A stretch of 64,000 nt of DNA, taken from positions 124,001 through 188,000 of the forward strand of contig NZ_WODA01000007.1 of the NCBI RefSeq assembly GCF_009729855.1, given 5' to 3'. This document shows, piece by piece, positions 7,728 through 16,305 of this stretch. Source of the DNA: Agromyces luteolus (GTDB taxonomy: Bacteria > Actinomycetota > Actinomycetes > Actinomycetales > Microbacteriaceae). How positions within the stretch are numbered: the first letter of the stretch is position 1; each line of letters begins with the position of its first letter. Below the pieces are notes generated by a model. It was not told where the DNA came from. It did not search any database and was given only the letters and a program-made list of their open reading frames with translations. The position numbers and the translations under genes were made by a program.

Positions 7728-9179
7728 ATGCCCACCGACGCGCCGTCGCCCGCCTCCGGCTCCCCCGACCCGTCGACCGCCGACGTCCGCTCGAGGCTCG
7801 CCGAGGCGTTCGGCCACCGGGTCGCCTTCGACGGCCCCGCCCTCGAGGCCGTGCGCGAGGACCGATCCGGATGGCGCAGCGACGCGGCGCCCGCGGCGCT
7901 GGTGCACGCGGCATCCGTCGAGGACGTCCGGGCGCTCATGCGCATCGCGTCCGCCACCGGCACCCCCGTCGTCCCGCGCGGCGCGGGCACCGGCCTCGCC
8001 GGCGGCGGGATCTCGAGCCGCGGCTCGATCGTGCTCGACCTCTCGCGCATGGACCGGATCCTCGAGATCGACGACATCGACGAGCTCGCGGTCGTCGAGC
8101 CCGGCGTGCTGAACGGCGACCTCGACCGTGCCGCCCGCGAGCGCGGCCTCTGGTACGCGCCCGACCCAGCGAGCCGGGCGATCTCGTCGATCGGCGGCAA
8201 CATCGCCACGAACGCCGGCGGCCTGCTGTGCGCCAAGTACGGCGTGACGCGCGAGAGCGTGCTCGGACTCGCCGCGGTCCTCGCCGACGGCTCGCTGCTG
8301 CGCACCGGGCACCGCACGGTGAAGGGCGTGACGGGCTACGACCTCACCGCGCTCCTGACCGGATCCGAGGGCACGCTCGGCGTGATCGTCGAGGCGACCC
8401 TCCGCCTCCGGCCGGTCGTGCACGGAACGGTCGAGACCGTCGCCGCGGCCTTCCCCGACGTCGAGTCGGCGGGCGTCGCGGTCGGCGGTGTCGCCGCGGC
8501 GCGCGTGCGCCCCGCGATCCTCGAGCTCATCGACCCCGTCGGGCTCGCGCGCGTCGCCGAGCACCTCGGCGCCGACGCGCTCGCGGGTACTCCGCTCGCC
8601 GACTTCGCGCCCGGCGAGACGTTCCTCCTCGCCCAGTGCGACGCGGGGGATGCCGCGGCCGAGGCGGACGTGATCGCGCGCGTGTTCGCCGAGGCGGGCG
8701 GGCGCGTCGAGCGGTCGACGGATGCCGAGACGGGCGAGCGCCTCCTCGACATCCGCCGCGCCATGCACCCGGCACTCGCATCGCGCGGGAACGTGCTCAT
8801 CGAGGACGTGGCGGTGCCGCGCTCGAAGCTGCCGGAGATGTTCCGCGAGATCGCCCGGATCGGCGCGCACCACGACGTGGAGATCCCGACGCTCGCGCAC
8901 GCGGGCGACGGGAACCTGCACCCCAACTTCGTGTTCGAGGGCGACGACGTGCCCGAGCACGTCTGGACCGCCGCCGACGAGCTGTTCCGCGCCGCGGTGC
9001 GGCTCGGCGGCACGCTGACCGGCGAGCACGGCGTCGGCGTGCTGAAGCGCCGCTGGCTCGCCGAGGAGCTCGGCGACGCGTCGGTCGACCTGCAGCGCCG
9101 GATCAAGGCGGTGTTCGACCCGGCCGGCATCCTGAATCCGGGCGTGATGTTCCCGCCCGACGACGGTGCCGGTCGCTAG
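7728..9179 (+). CDS. FAD-binding oxidase, GlcD/D-lactate dehydrogenase type
   Basis: 483 residues. The N-terminal FAD-binding type 4 domain (about 45-220) has VPRGAGTGLAGGG and the phosphate-binding GGNIATNAGG. The C-terminal FAD-oxidase domain has HAGDGNLHPNF and the closing LTGEHGVGVLKRRWL. Such enzymes oxidise 2-hydroxy acids (glycolate, D-lactate, D-2-hydroxyglutarate). Which one is used cannot be told, and no GlcE/GlcF partner is adjacent. Probably cytoplasmic or peripherally membrane-bound. The start is set by a -10 box seven bases upstream (leaderless). Confidence 0.87.
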   Translation: MPTDAPSPASGSPDPSTADVRSRLAEAFGHRVAFDGPALEAVREDRSGWRSDAAPAALVHAASVEDVRALMRIASATGTPVVPRGAGTGLAGGGISSRGSIVLDLSRMDRILEIDDIDELAVVEPGVLNGDLDRAARERGLWYAPDPASRAISSIGGNIATNAGGLLCAKYGVTRESVLGLAAVLADGSLLRTGHRTVKGVTGYDLTALLTGSEGTLGVIVEATLRLRPVVHGTVETVAAAFPDVESAGVAVGGVAAARVRPAILELIDPVGLARVAEHLGADALAGTPLADFAPGETFLLAQCDAGDAAAEADVIARVFAEAGGRVERSTDAETGERLLDIRRAMHPALASRGNVLIEDVAVPRSKLPEMFREIARIGAHHDVEIPTLAHAGDGNLHPNFVFEGDDVPEHVWTAADELFRAAVRLGGTLTGEHGVGVLKRRWLAEELGDASVDLQRRIKAVFDPAGILNPGVMFPPDDGAGR

Positions 9180-9182
9180 GCT
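9177..9182 (+). promoter_or_regulatory. -10 TAGGCT overlapping the upstream stop codon
   Basis: The TAG stop of the FAD oxidase is also the first half of TAGGCT, which ends six bases before GTG 9189. This looks like an internal leaderless promoter for the PrsW-like gene. Confidence 0.45.
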
Positions 9183-9188
9183 TCCGCC

Positions 9189-10382
9189 GTGAGCCTGACG
9201 CCTCCACCGCCCGCCGATCCGTACGGGCACCTGAACCCGGCCGGACCGCCCTCCGGCGACCCCGCCTTCTCGCATCGCACCGCGGGGCGCGCGCGCTCCG
9301 GCCTGGGCGCGGGCGCCGCGATCGTCGTGCTCATCGCCGTCGCGGGCCTCGTCGCGCTGCTCGTGGCGGGCTACCTGGCCGTCTCGCTCGGCGTATCCGT
9401 CGTCGCCGTCGGCACGCTCGTCGCACTGGTGCCGCTCGGGATCGTGCTGTTCGCGATCCGCTGGATCGACCGCTGGGAGCCCGAGCCGCGGTGGGCGCTC
9501 TGGCTCGCGTTCCTCTGGGGTGCGGCCGTGTCGGTGGCGATCGCGCTCATCGTCGACCTCGGCGTGCAGCTCTTCGCGGCCTTCGCCTCGCCCGACGGCG
9601 CGAGCACCGACGAGGCGCTCCAGGCCGTCGTGCAGGCGCCGATCGTCGAGGAGGTCGCCAAGGGCGCCGGCGTGCTCCTCATCTACCTCCTCGCCAGGTC
9701 GCACTTCGACGGTCCGGTCGACGGGCTCGTGTACGGGGCCACGGTCGCCGCGGGCTTCGCCTTCACCGAGAACATCCTCTACTTCGGCGTCGCGCTCATC
9801 GAGGGCGGTGCGGGCGAGCTCGGCACGACGTTCATCGTCCGCGGGCTGTTCTCGCCGTTCGCGCACGTGCTGTTCACCGCGTGCACCGGGGTCGCGATCG
9901 GCTTCGCCGCCCGCCGGGGGCGCGGTGCCGGGGTCATGGCCTGGTTCCTCGTCGGCCTCGGCGCCGCGATCCTGCTGCACGCGTTCTGGAACGGGTCGCT
10001 CGCCTTCGCCGACGCCTTCGCGCTCTACTTCACCGTGCAGGTGCCGATCTTCATCGCCGCGATCGTCGTGACCGTCCTGCTCCGCCGCGAGGAGCAGCGC
10101 ATGACGCGGGCCCGGCTGTCCGAGTACGCCGACGCCGGCTGGTTCAACCGGGACGAGGTCGAGGGCCTCTCGACGTGGCCCGGCCGACGGGCCGCGCTGG
10201 CATGGGCCCGGGCGCAGCATCCGCCGCGCACCGCGCAGGTGCAGCGGTTCATCGCGGATGCCACGCGGCTGGCGTTCACCCGGAACATCATCGCGACCGG
10301 CCGCGCCGACGTGCGCCGGCACGCCGACGAACGCGCCCTCCTGGAAGCGGTCACCCGCGACCGCGCCGCGATCTCGGCCTGA
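9189..10382 (+). CDS. PrsW-family intramembrane metalloprotease
   Basis: 397 residues with a Pro-rich cytoplasmic N-terminus, about eight membrane segments (45-300) and a soluble C-terminus. The PrsW/PrsW-like active-site blocks are present: APIVEEVAKG (Glu154-Glu155), FAFTENILYF (Glu194), FAHVLFT (His226) and LHAFWN (His264). PrsW proteases cut membrane proteins such as anti-sigma factors; the substrate here is unknown. An ECF sigma/anti-sigma pair lies 6 kb downstream, but no direct link is shown. It starts nine bases after the FAD oxidase stop with its own -10-like box. Confidence 0.87.
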   Translation: MSLTPPPPADPYGHLNPAGPPSGDPAFSHRTAGRARSGLGAGAAIVVLIAVAGLVALLVAGYLAVSLGVSVVAVGTLVALVPLGIVLFAIRWIDRWEPEPRWALWLAFLWGAAVSVAIALIVDLGVQLFAAFASPDGASTDEALQAVVQAPIVEEVAKGAGVLLIYLLARSHFDGPVDGLVYGATVAAGFAFTENILYFGVALIEGGAGELGTTFIVRGLFSPFAHVLFTACTGVAIGFAARRGRGAGVMAWFLVGLGAAILLHAFWNGSLAFADAFALYFTVQVPIFIAAIVVTVLLRREEQRMTRARLSEYADAGWFNRDEVEGLSTWPGRRAALAWARAQHPPRTAQVQRFIADATRLAFTRNIIATGRADVRRHADERALLEAVTRDRAAISA

Positions 10383-10411
10383 GCACGGGCGCCGCACCAC
10401 CGACCGGTCTA

Positions 10412-10417
10412 TGCTTG
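10412..10417 (+). promoter_or_regulatory. -10 TATGCT of the GAF regulator
   Basis: TATGCT lies 38 bases before GTG 10456, in a gap of 73 bases. The short leader carries CGGAG five bases before the start. Confidence 0.45.
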
Positions 10418-10455
10418 CCGCAACCGCGAGGTGATCGACGGCGATCGGAGACGGC

Positions 10456-11745
10456 GTGCCCAAGCCGAACGAGGTGCCGCAGGGCGACCCCGGCGCCCTG
10501 CGCGATCGGCTGCTGCGCGCCCAGGAGGACGCCCTCGCCACGGGCGTCGTCCCGCTCAGCCTCCGCCCCGTCGTGCGCGAATCGTGGGAACGCGCCATCC
10601 GCGGGGCCATCGACCCCGATCGGGCGCTGCCGCGCATCGAGCTCGACGAGGACGAGTTCCGCGCCTACCGCGCCTCGCACGCGCTCGCACCCGTGATGCC
10701 GGTCATCCGTCGACTGCTGGTCGACGGCACGGAGGACGCCGGGCTCGTCGTCGCCGTCGGCGACGCCCAGGGGCGGCTGCTCTTCGTCGAGGGCGACGCG
10801 CACCTGCGGCGCCGTGCGGAGGACATGCTCTTCGTCGCGGGCGCCGACTGGTCGGAGGCGAGCATCGGCACGAGCGCCCCGGGAACCGCGCTGCAGCTCG
10901 ATCGGGCGGTGCAGATCCGCGGCGCCGAGCACTACAACCGCATCGTCCACCCCTGGAGCTGCACCGCGGCGCCCGTGCACGACCCCGCGACGGGGGCCCT
11001 CCTCGGGGTCATCGACATCACGGGCACCGACCTCGCCGTCGCTCCGCACACGCTCTCGCTCGTGTCGGCGACGGTCGCCGCCGTCGAGGCCGAGCTGCGC
11101 ATCGCGAACCTCGAATCGAGCGTGCACGCCACCATCCGCCGCTCCCGGATGCGACCCGTGCCGACCCCGCGCACGCCGCTCACCGTGCTCGGCGTGCAGC
11201 GGCCGCGCCTCGGCGCGCACGAGCTGAGCCCGCGGCACGCGGAGATCCTGACGCTGCTCGCCTGGCACCCGAACGGCATCGGCGCCGAACGGCTCGCCGC
11301 GCTCGTCTACGAGGGGGATGCCTCGCCCGTGACGCTCCGCGCCGAGGTCACGCGCCTGCGGCGCGTGCTCGACGCAGCCGGCGAACCGGCGCTGGAGTCG
11401 CGACCGTACAGGCTCGCGCGCGAGCTCGACGTCGACGCCGCCCGGGTCGCGAAGCTCGCCGGCCAGGGGTCGCTCCGCAAGGCGCTCGAGCAGTATCCGG
11501 GGCCGATCCTGCCGTCCTCGGTCGCGCCCGGCATCGTCGACCTCCGCGACGAACTCGCGAGCCGCCTCCGCGAGTCGATGCTCGCCGACGCCCCGCCCGA
11601 GCTGCTCGCCGAGTTCGCCGAGCGCGACGAGCACCGCTACGACGCCGAGCTCTGGCGCGCGCTCCTCGAGGTGCTGCCGCCGCGCTCGCCGCGCCGCGCA
11701 TCGGTCGTCGCGCACCTCGAGCGCATGGACGCGGCGCTGCGCTGA
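10456..11745 (+). CDS. GAF-domain transcriptional regulator, AcoR-like, with winged-helix C-terminus
   Basis: 429 residues. The N-terminal half (about 60-240) matches the sensor region of AcoR-type activators: LRPVVRESWERA, a GAF domain with GLVVAVGDAQGRLLFVEGD, SIGTSAPGTALQ and HYNRIVHPWSCTAAPVHDPATGALLGVIDITG. There is no AAA+ sigma-54 module. Instead residues 255-335 look like a winged helix (LSPRHAEILTLLAWHPNGI...LRAEVTRLRRVLD). It sits directly upstream of an aldehyde dehydrogenase, as relatives usually do, and most likely activates it. Repeated TGCAACCCT sites start two bases after its stop. Confidence 0.82.
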   Translation: MPKPNEVPQGDPGALRDRLLRAQEDALATGVVPLSLRPVVRESWERAIRGAIDPDRALPRIELDEDEFRAYRASHALAPVMPVIRRLLVDGTEDAGLVVAVGDAQGRLLFVEGDAHLRRRAEDMLFVAGADWSEASIGTSAPGTALQLDRAVQIRGAEHYNRIVHPWSCTAAPVHDPATGALLGVIDITGTDLAVAPHTLSLVSATVAAVEAELRIANLESSVHATIRRSRMRPVPTPRTPLTVLGVQRPRLGAHELSPRHAEILTLLAWHPNGIGAERLAALVYEGDASPVTLRAEVTRLRRVLDAAGEPALESRPYRLARELDVDAARVAKLAGQGSLRKALEQYPGPILPSSVAPGIVDLRDELASRLRESMLADAPPELLAEFAERDEHRYDAELWRALLEVLPPRSPRRASVVAHLERMDAALR

Positions 11746-11746
11746 C

Positions 11747-11783
11747 TGCAACCCTGCGCTGACTGCAACCCTCCTGCAACCCT
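11747..11783 (+). promoter_or_regulatory. Three direct TGCAACCCT repeats, putative activator sites
   Basis: TGCAACCCT occurs at 11747-11755, 11764-11772 and 11775-11783, with a degenerate GGCAACCGG just after. They lie 31-67 bases upstream of the -10 box TACCGT (11814-11819), the usual place for activator binding. The GAF regulator next door is the obvious candidate protein. The assignment is inferred. Confidence 0.5.
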
Positions 11784-11813
11784 CGGGCAACCGGGCCGCA
11801 ACGCGCGCGACCG

Positions 11814-11819
11814 TACCGT
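11814..11819 (+). promoter_or_regulatory. -10 TACCGT of the aldehyde dehydrogenase operon
   Basis: TACCGT lies 50 bases upstream of the start codon and downstream of the TGCAACCCT repeats. No -35 consensus was seen, which fits an activator-dependent promoter. Confidence 0.4.
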
Positions 11820-11869
11820 GACGATCGCCCCACTCCGAGGGCATGACGACGACGTCACGAGGAGACACG

Positions 11870-13393
11870 ATGACCGTGTACGCCGCGCCCGGCACCGCCG
11901 GCGCACTGATCCAGTTCAAGCCGCGCTACGAGCACTTCATCGGCGGCGAGTGGACGAAGCCCGTCGAGGGCGCCTACTTCGACGACATCTCGCCGGTGAA
12001 CGGCAGGCCGTTCGCCGAGGTCGCCCGCGGCACCGCGGCCGACATCGAGGCCGCGCTCGACGCGGCGCACAAGGCCGCCCCGGCCTGGGGCCGCACGAGC
12101 ACCGCGCACCGCGCCGCCATCCTGAACGCCATCGCCGACCGCATCGACGCGAATCTCGAGCTGCTCGCGGTCGCGGAGACCTGGGACAACGGCAAGTCGA
12201 TCCGAGAGCCCCTGAACGCCGACCTGCCGCTCGCGAGCGACCACTTCCGCTACTTCGCGAGCCTCATCCGCGCGCAGGAGGGCAGCTTCACGCAGCTCGA
12301 CGAGGACAACGTCGCCTACCACTTCGACGAGCCGCTCGGCGTCGTCGGCCAGATCATCCCGTGGAACTTCCCGCTGCTGATGGCCGTGTGGAAGCTCGCC
12401 CCGGCCCTCGCCGCGGGCAACGCCGTCGTGCTGAAGCCCGCCGAGCAGACGCCCGTGTCGATCCTCGTGCTCGTCGAGCTCATCGCCGACCTGCTGCCGG
12501 CGGGCGTCCTCAACGTCGTGAACGGCTTCGGCGTCGAGGCCGGCAAGCCCCTCGCCTCGTCGAACCGCATCCGGAAGATCGCCTTCACGGGCGAGACCAC
12601 GACCGGCCGGCTCATCCTGCAGTACGCGTCGGCGAACATCATCCCCTCGACCGTCGAGCTCGGCGGCAAGAGCCCGAACATCGTCTTCGAGTCGGTGGCC
12701 GACCGCCGCGATCCGTTCTACGAGAAGGCGCTCGAGGGCTTCAGCCTCTTCGCGTTCAACCAGGGCGAGGTCTGCACCTGCCCGAGCCGCTCGCTCATCC
12801 AGAAGTCGATCTACGACACCTTCCTCGACGACGCGATCGAGCGCACGAAGCTCGCCCGGCAGGGCAACCCGCTCGACACCGAGACGCAGGTCGGCGCGCA
12901 GGCTTCGAACGACCAGCTCGAGAAGATCCTGAGCTACATCGACATCGGCAAGAAGGAGGGCGCGAAGCTGCTGCTCGGCGGCGAGCGCGTCGACCTCGGC
13001 GGCGACCTCAGCGAGGGCTACTACGTCGCGCCGACGATCTTCGAGGGCGAGAACCGCATGCGGCTCTTCCAGGAGGAGATCTTCGGCCCCGTCGTCGCGG
13101 TCACGAGCTTCCAGGACTACGACGACGCCATCCGCATCGCGAACGACACCCTGTACGGGCTCGGCGCGGGCGTCTGGAGCCGCAACGGCAACGAGGCCTA
13201 CCGCGCGGGCCGCGACATCCAGGCGGGCCGCGTGTGGGTGAACAACTACCACGCGTACCCCGCGGGTGCGGCGTTCGGCGGCTACAAGTCCTCCGGCATC
13301 GGCCGCGAGAACAACAAGGAGGCACTGTCGCACTACCAGCAGACCAAGAACCTCCTCGTCAGCTACAGCGAGAACCCGCTCGGGTACTTCTGA
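11870..13393 (+). CDS. NAD-dependent aldehyde dehydrogenase, AldB/ExaC type
   Basis: 507 residues. Oxidises an aldehyde, most likely acetaldehyde or a similar short-chain aldehyde, to the acid. Active-site landmarks: the [10 protein letters not shown] nucleotide fold, the general-base segment [12 protein letters not shown] and the catalytic cysteine in [14 protein letters not shown]. The double CTC and the NQGEVC context are typical of AldB/ExaC acetaldehyde dehydrogenases. ATG 11870 follows GAGGAG at seven bases; a slightly longer in-frame start at 11843 has no binding site. It is in an operon with the DUF779 gene and probably controlled by the upstream GAF regulator. Confidence 0.92.
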   Translation: MTVYAAPGTAGALIQFKPRYEHFIGGEWTKPVEGAYFDDISPVNGRPFAEVARGTAADIEAALDAAHKAAPAWGRTSTAHRAAILNAIADRIDANLELLAVAETWDNGKSIREPLNADLPLASDHFRYFASLIRAQEGSFTQLDEDNVAYHFDEPLGVVGQIIPWNFPLLMAVWKLAPALAAGNAVVLKPAEQTPVSILVLVELIADLLPAGVLNVVNGFGVEAGKPLASSNRIRKIAFTGETTTGRLILQYASANIIPSTVELGGKSPNIVFESVADRRDPFYEKALEGFSLFAFNQGEVCTCPSRSLIQKSIYDTFLDDAIERTKLARQGNPLDTETQVGAQASNDQLEKILSYIDIGKKEGAKLLLGGERVDLGGDLSEGYYVAPTIFEGENRMRLFQEEIFGPVVAVTSFQDYDDAIRIANDTLYGLGAGVWSRNGNEAYRAGRDIQAGRVWVNNYHAYPAGAAFGGYKSSGIGRENNKEALSHYQQTKNLLVSYSENPLGYF

Positions 13394-13406
13394 TCGGGAG
13401 CCGGCC

Positions 13407-13826
13407 ATGACGATCGAGACGACGGATGTCGCGGCGCTCGCCGCACGCATGGTCGCGTCGGTCACGGTGCCGGGTGACGTCTCGCCGCGGGTGGAGCTCA
13501 CGCCCGCGGCGAGCGTCCTGCTCGCGACGCTGTGGGCGACGCACGGGCCGCTGATGTTCCACCAGTCGGGCGGATGCTGCGACGGCAGTGCCCCGATGTG
13601 CTACCCGGCGGGCGACTTCGCCACGAGCGCGGCCGACGTGCTGCTCGGCGAACTCGACCTCGGCTCGGGGCGGGTCGTGCAGTTCTGGATGTCGGCCGAG
13701 CAGTTCCGGTACTGGCGGCACACGCACCTCACGGTCGACGTGGTGCCGGGGCGGGGGAGCGGCTTCTCGCTCGAGGCGCCAGAGGGCGTCCGCTTCCTCA
13801 TCCGCTCGCGGCTCATGGAGGAGTGA
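13407..13826 (+). CDS. DUF779 protein
   Basis: 139 residues. The conserved core HQSGGCCDGSAPMCYP (about 50-65) with three cysteines identifies DUF779, a small protein of unknown function that regularly follows acetaldehyde dehydrogenase genes. ATG lies 13 bases after the dehydrogenase stop, with GGAG in between, so the two form one operon. The cysteines could bind a metal or act in redox chemistry; this is not established. Confidence 0.88.
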   Translation: MTIETTDVAALAARMVASVTVPGDVSPRVELTPAASVLLATLWATHGPLMFHQSGGCCDGSAPMCYPAGDFATSAADVLLGELDLGSGRVVQFWMSAEQFRYWRHTHLTVDVVPGRGSGFSLEAPEGVRFLIRSRLMEE

Positions 13827-14080
13827 GCGCCGGGAGTGAGGCTCCCCACAGCTCCACCCCGCGGGGCGGCGTTTCCGCCGCCTGCCCCTTCCTCGTCGGG
13901 ACGGCCGAGGCCGTCGCGCACGAAGAAACTCGTCGCCCCGCGGTGTGGCCTCAGCCGACAGCGCTCCGGGGCGACGAGCTCTTAGGGCTACAGACTGCAA
14001 CGTGTTCGCCGTCAGCACAAGACCCGCATGGACGGGTGTCCCGGATTGAACGCGCACGCGGCATCCGTTTGGATGGACCC
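13827..14080. other. Gene-free stretch with two inverted repeats
   Basis: 254 bases without a convincing gene. GGCGGCG/CGCCGCC (13865-13882, four-base loop TTTC) flanked by GGGG/CCCC is a likely terminator for the DUF779 operon. A second, 12-bp perfect inverted repeat (CTCGTCGCCCCG at 13929-13940 with its complement at 13967-13978) encloses 26 bases. It may be a second terminator or a structured RNA. Confidence 0.4.
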
Positions 14081-14452
14081 ATGACTGATACGAACAGCAA
14101 GCCCGAGGTCGAGGCTCCCGAGGGTCCGGCTCCCGTCGAGCTCGTGATCGAGGACATCGTCGTCGGCGACGGCCCCGAGGCGGCGCCCGGCTCGACGGTC
14201 GACGTGCACTACCTCGGCGTCGAGTACGACTCGGGCGAGGAGTTCGACTCGTCGTGGAGCCGCGGCCAGTCGATCAACTTCCCGCTGCAGGCGCTCATCG
14301 CCGGCTGGCAGGAGGGCATCCCCGGCATGAAGGTCGGCGGGCGACGCAAGCTCACCGTCCCGCCGCAGCAGGCCTACGGCCCCGCCGGCGGCGGTCACCC
14401 GCTCTCGGGCAAGACCCTGATCTTCGTGATCGACCTGCTCGGCGTCAGCTGA
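14081..14452 (+). CDS. FKBP-type peptidyl-prolyl cis-trans isomerase
   Basis: 123 residues with a single FKBP domain after a short acidic N-terminus. VDVHYLGVEYDSGEEFDSSW, GWQEGIPGMKVGGRRKLTVPP, QQAYG and the closing LIFVIDLLGV are the usual FKBP blocks. It catalyses proline isomerisation during protein folding. There is no signal peptide, so it is cytoplasmic. A strong terminator follows, so it is likely monocistronic. Confidence 0.93.
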   Translation: MTDTNSKPEVEAPEGPAPVELVIEDIVVGDGPEAAPGSTVDVHYLGVEYDSGEEFDSSWSRGQSINFPLQALIAGWQEGIPGMKVGGRRKLTVPPQQAYGPAGGGHPLSGKTLIFVIDLLGVS

Positions 14453-14474
14453 CCCGAGCCCCAGTACGATCCGA

Positions 14475-14515
14475 CGCGACGGCCGGCGCTCCCGCACGGG
14501 GCGCCGGCCGTCGCG
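14475..14515 (+). terminator. Strong hairpin after the FKBP gene
   Basis: A 15-bp perfect stem (CGCGACGGCCGGCGC and its complement) around an 11-base loop, 22 bases after the stop. Confidence 0.8.
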
Positions 14516-14632
14516 GTGTCCGGTACCGGCGAATGTTCCATGCGTGTGCATCCGATCGGGCGCTTCGACCGGAAGGAAGTGGTGTCAGGCAAGATCCGCC
14601 CCGCGAACCGCGGGAACGACCAGGAGGACACC

Positions 14633-15466
14633 ATGAAGAAGATCATCGCCGCGGGAATCGGCGCCGGAGCGCTCGTCGCGCTCGGCGGGCTCGCGCCGGC
14701 CAACGCCGCCGAGGACGCGGCCATGCTCTCCGTGCTGCACGGGGTCCCCGGCCTCACGGTCGACGTGTACGTGAACGACGAGCTGACGCTCGACGACTTC
14801 GAGCCCGGCGACCTCGCCGGCCCGCTCGAGCTCGCCGCGGGCACGTACTCGGTCGCGATCACCGCGGCCGACGCCGACGATGCCTCCGAGCCCGTGATCG
14901 GGCCCGTCGACCTGCCGCTCGAGGCCGGCGGGAACTACACGGCCGTCGCGAACCTCGATGCCGAGGGCAACCCCACCGCCAACCTCTTCACGAACGACGT
15001 CTCCGAGATCGCGGCCGGCGAGGGCCGACTGACCGTGCGTCACGTCGCCGCGGCACCCGCGGTCGACGTGCTCGCCGGCGGCGAGGCCGTGATCACGGGC
15101 CTCGAGAACCCGAACGAGCAGTCGCTCGACCTGCCCGCGGGCACCGTCGAGGCCTCGGTCGCGGCCGCCGGCACGACCGACCCGGTGCTCGGGCCCGCAC
15201 CCGTCGACGTCGCCGAGGGCACGCTGACCATCGCCTACGCGTGGGGCAGCCTCGAGGACGACACGCTCGCGCTCGCCGTGCAGACCGTGACCGGCATGCA
15301 CTCGAGCCCCGACGGCGTCCCGGCCGGAGCCGCGGGCCTCGTCGCGACGAACTCGCCGGAGCGCGTGTTCGGCCTGTGGACCGCAGGGGGAATCGCGGTC
15401 CTCTCGGCGATCGCACTGGCGGCTGCCGCGGCCCGCAAGGTCGTGGCGGCGAAGGCCGAGCGCTGA
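14633..15466 (+). CDS. Secreted DUF4397 protein with C-terminal membrane anchor
   Basis: 277 residues. A signal peptide (MKKIIAAGIGAGALVALGG, cut near ANA-AEDAA) is followed by two DUF4397 repeats (about 30-115 and 120-215; SVLHGVPGLTVDVYVND and VRHVAAAPAVDVLAGG). Then come a linker, a hydrophobic helix (245-268) and the basic tail RKVVAAKAER. This end looks like a cell-wall sorting signal, but no LPXTG is visible before the helix. AGGAGG gives a clear start. The sortase gene follows six bases after its stop, so this is the likely sortase substrate or a membrane-anchored surface protein. Confidence 0.82.
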   Translation: MKKIIAAGIGAGALVALGGLAPANAAEDAAMLSVLHGVPGLTVDVYVNDELTLDDFEPGDLAGPLELAAGTYSVAITAADADDASEPVIGPVDLPLEAGGNYTAVANLDAEGNPTANLFTNDVSEIAAGEGRLTVRHVAAAPAVDVLAGGEAVITGLENPNEQSLDLPAGTVEASVAAAGTTDPVLGPAPVDVAEGTLTIAYAWGSLEDDTLALAVQTVTGMHSSPDGVPAGAAGLVATNSPERVFGLWTAGGIAVLSAIALAAAAARKVVAAKAER

Positions 15467-15471
15467 TCGCC

Positions 15472-16173
15472 ATGCGGGGGAAGGCGGTCGCGGCCGGGGT
15501 GTTCGGGTCCCCGGTCGCGGCCGCCGCCGTGCTCGCGCTGCTCGTCGGGTGCGCGGTCGCCCCGGACGGGCGCGACGGGCCCGACCTCGCCGCGTCATCC
15601 ACTGCGGCCCCCGATCCGACCCCGTCCGAGGCCTCGGGCGCCCGGCCGGCGGCTGCGGCTCCGCCCGTCGCGGTTCCGGACATCCCGCGTCGGTCGGCGT
15701 CGCTCGAGGCCAACCGGGCGGCCGCGCCGCCGCCGCCCGTGCGGATCGAGGTGCCCGACCTCGGCATCGACATGCGCATCGACCCCGTCGGCCTCGACGC
15801 CGACGGAAACATGGGACTCTTCGACGATCCGGCGGTCGCGGCCTGGTACCGGTGGGGGCCGGCGCCCGGGTCGGATGCCGGGTCGACCGTCGTCGCAGCG
15901 CACGTCGACTCGCTCGAGTACCGCGTCCTGCCCTTCGCGAGGCTGAAGGACGCGGCGCCGGGCACGGCGGTGTTCGTGACGGATGCCGCGGGCACGCGAC
16001 ACGCGTACGCCGTCGAGTCGCTCCAGGTCACCGAGAAGGCGGCGGTCGACTGGGATGCCGCGTTCGATCGTTCCGGGGCGCCGCGGCTGACGCTCGTGAC
16101 GTGCGGCGGCGCGTTCGACTACGAGGCGCGGCGGTACCTCAGCAACCTCGTCGTGACCGCCACGCCGAGATGA
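15472..16173 (+). CDS. Class F sortase
   Basis: 233 residues with an N-terminal hydrophobic segment or lipoprotein-like signal (LALLVGCAV), an Ala/Pro-rich linker and a sortase domain (about 90-233). The catalytic triad is recognisable: His in VVAAHVDS, Cys in TLVTCGG and Arg in RRYLSNLVV. Class F sortases of Actinobacteria attach surface proteins to peptidoglycan outside the membrane. Its place right after the DUF4397 gene suggests that protein as a client. LVGC could be a lipobox; this is uncertain. Confidence 0.85.
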   Translation: MRGKAVAAGVFGSPVAAAAVLALLVGCAVAPDGRDGPDLAASSTAAPDPTPSEASGARPAAAAPPVAVPDIPRRSASLEANRAAAPPPPVRIEVPDLGIDMRIDPVGLDADGNMGLFDDPAVAAWYRWGPAPGSDAGSTVVAAHVDSLEYRVLPFARLKDAAPGTAVFVTDAAGTRHAYAVESLQVTEKAAVDWDAAFDRSGAPRLTLVTCGGAFDYEARRYLSNLVVTATPR

Positions 16174-16208
16174 CCGTGCACGACGACCGGACGGGAGGGG
16201 GTGCTCGA

Positions 16209-16214
16209 TATGCT
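16209..16214 (+). promoter_or_regulatory. -10 TATGCT upstream of the ECF sigma gene
   Basis: TATGCT lies 92 bases before the chosen GTG start at 16306. It could drive the sigma/anti-sigma pair separately from the sortase genes. Confidence 0.35.
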
Positions 16215-16305
16215 GATGTCCACGCCGCAATCGACGATCGCGGCGCCGCTCGTCATGGTCGACGTGCGGTCCCGTCCGAGCCGACGAAGGGATGAACCCC
16301 GAACG

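Noticed and set aside
3470..10696. Very long open frames antisense to or out of frame with aspA, the FAH-family gene, the FAD oxidase and neighbours
   Set aside because: They are Arg/Ala/Pro/Gly-rich, show no family motif and arise from extreme third-position GC bias; the overlapping genes have clear domains.
16201..16305. Longer N-terminus of the ECF sigma factor from GTG 16201
   Set aside because: The extra residues are not sigma-like and include the TATGCT -10 candidate; GTG 16306 gives a standard region 2 start.
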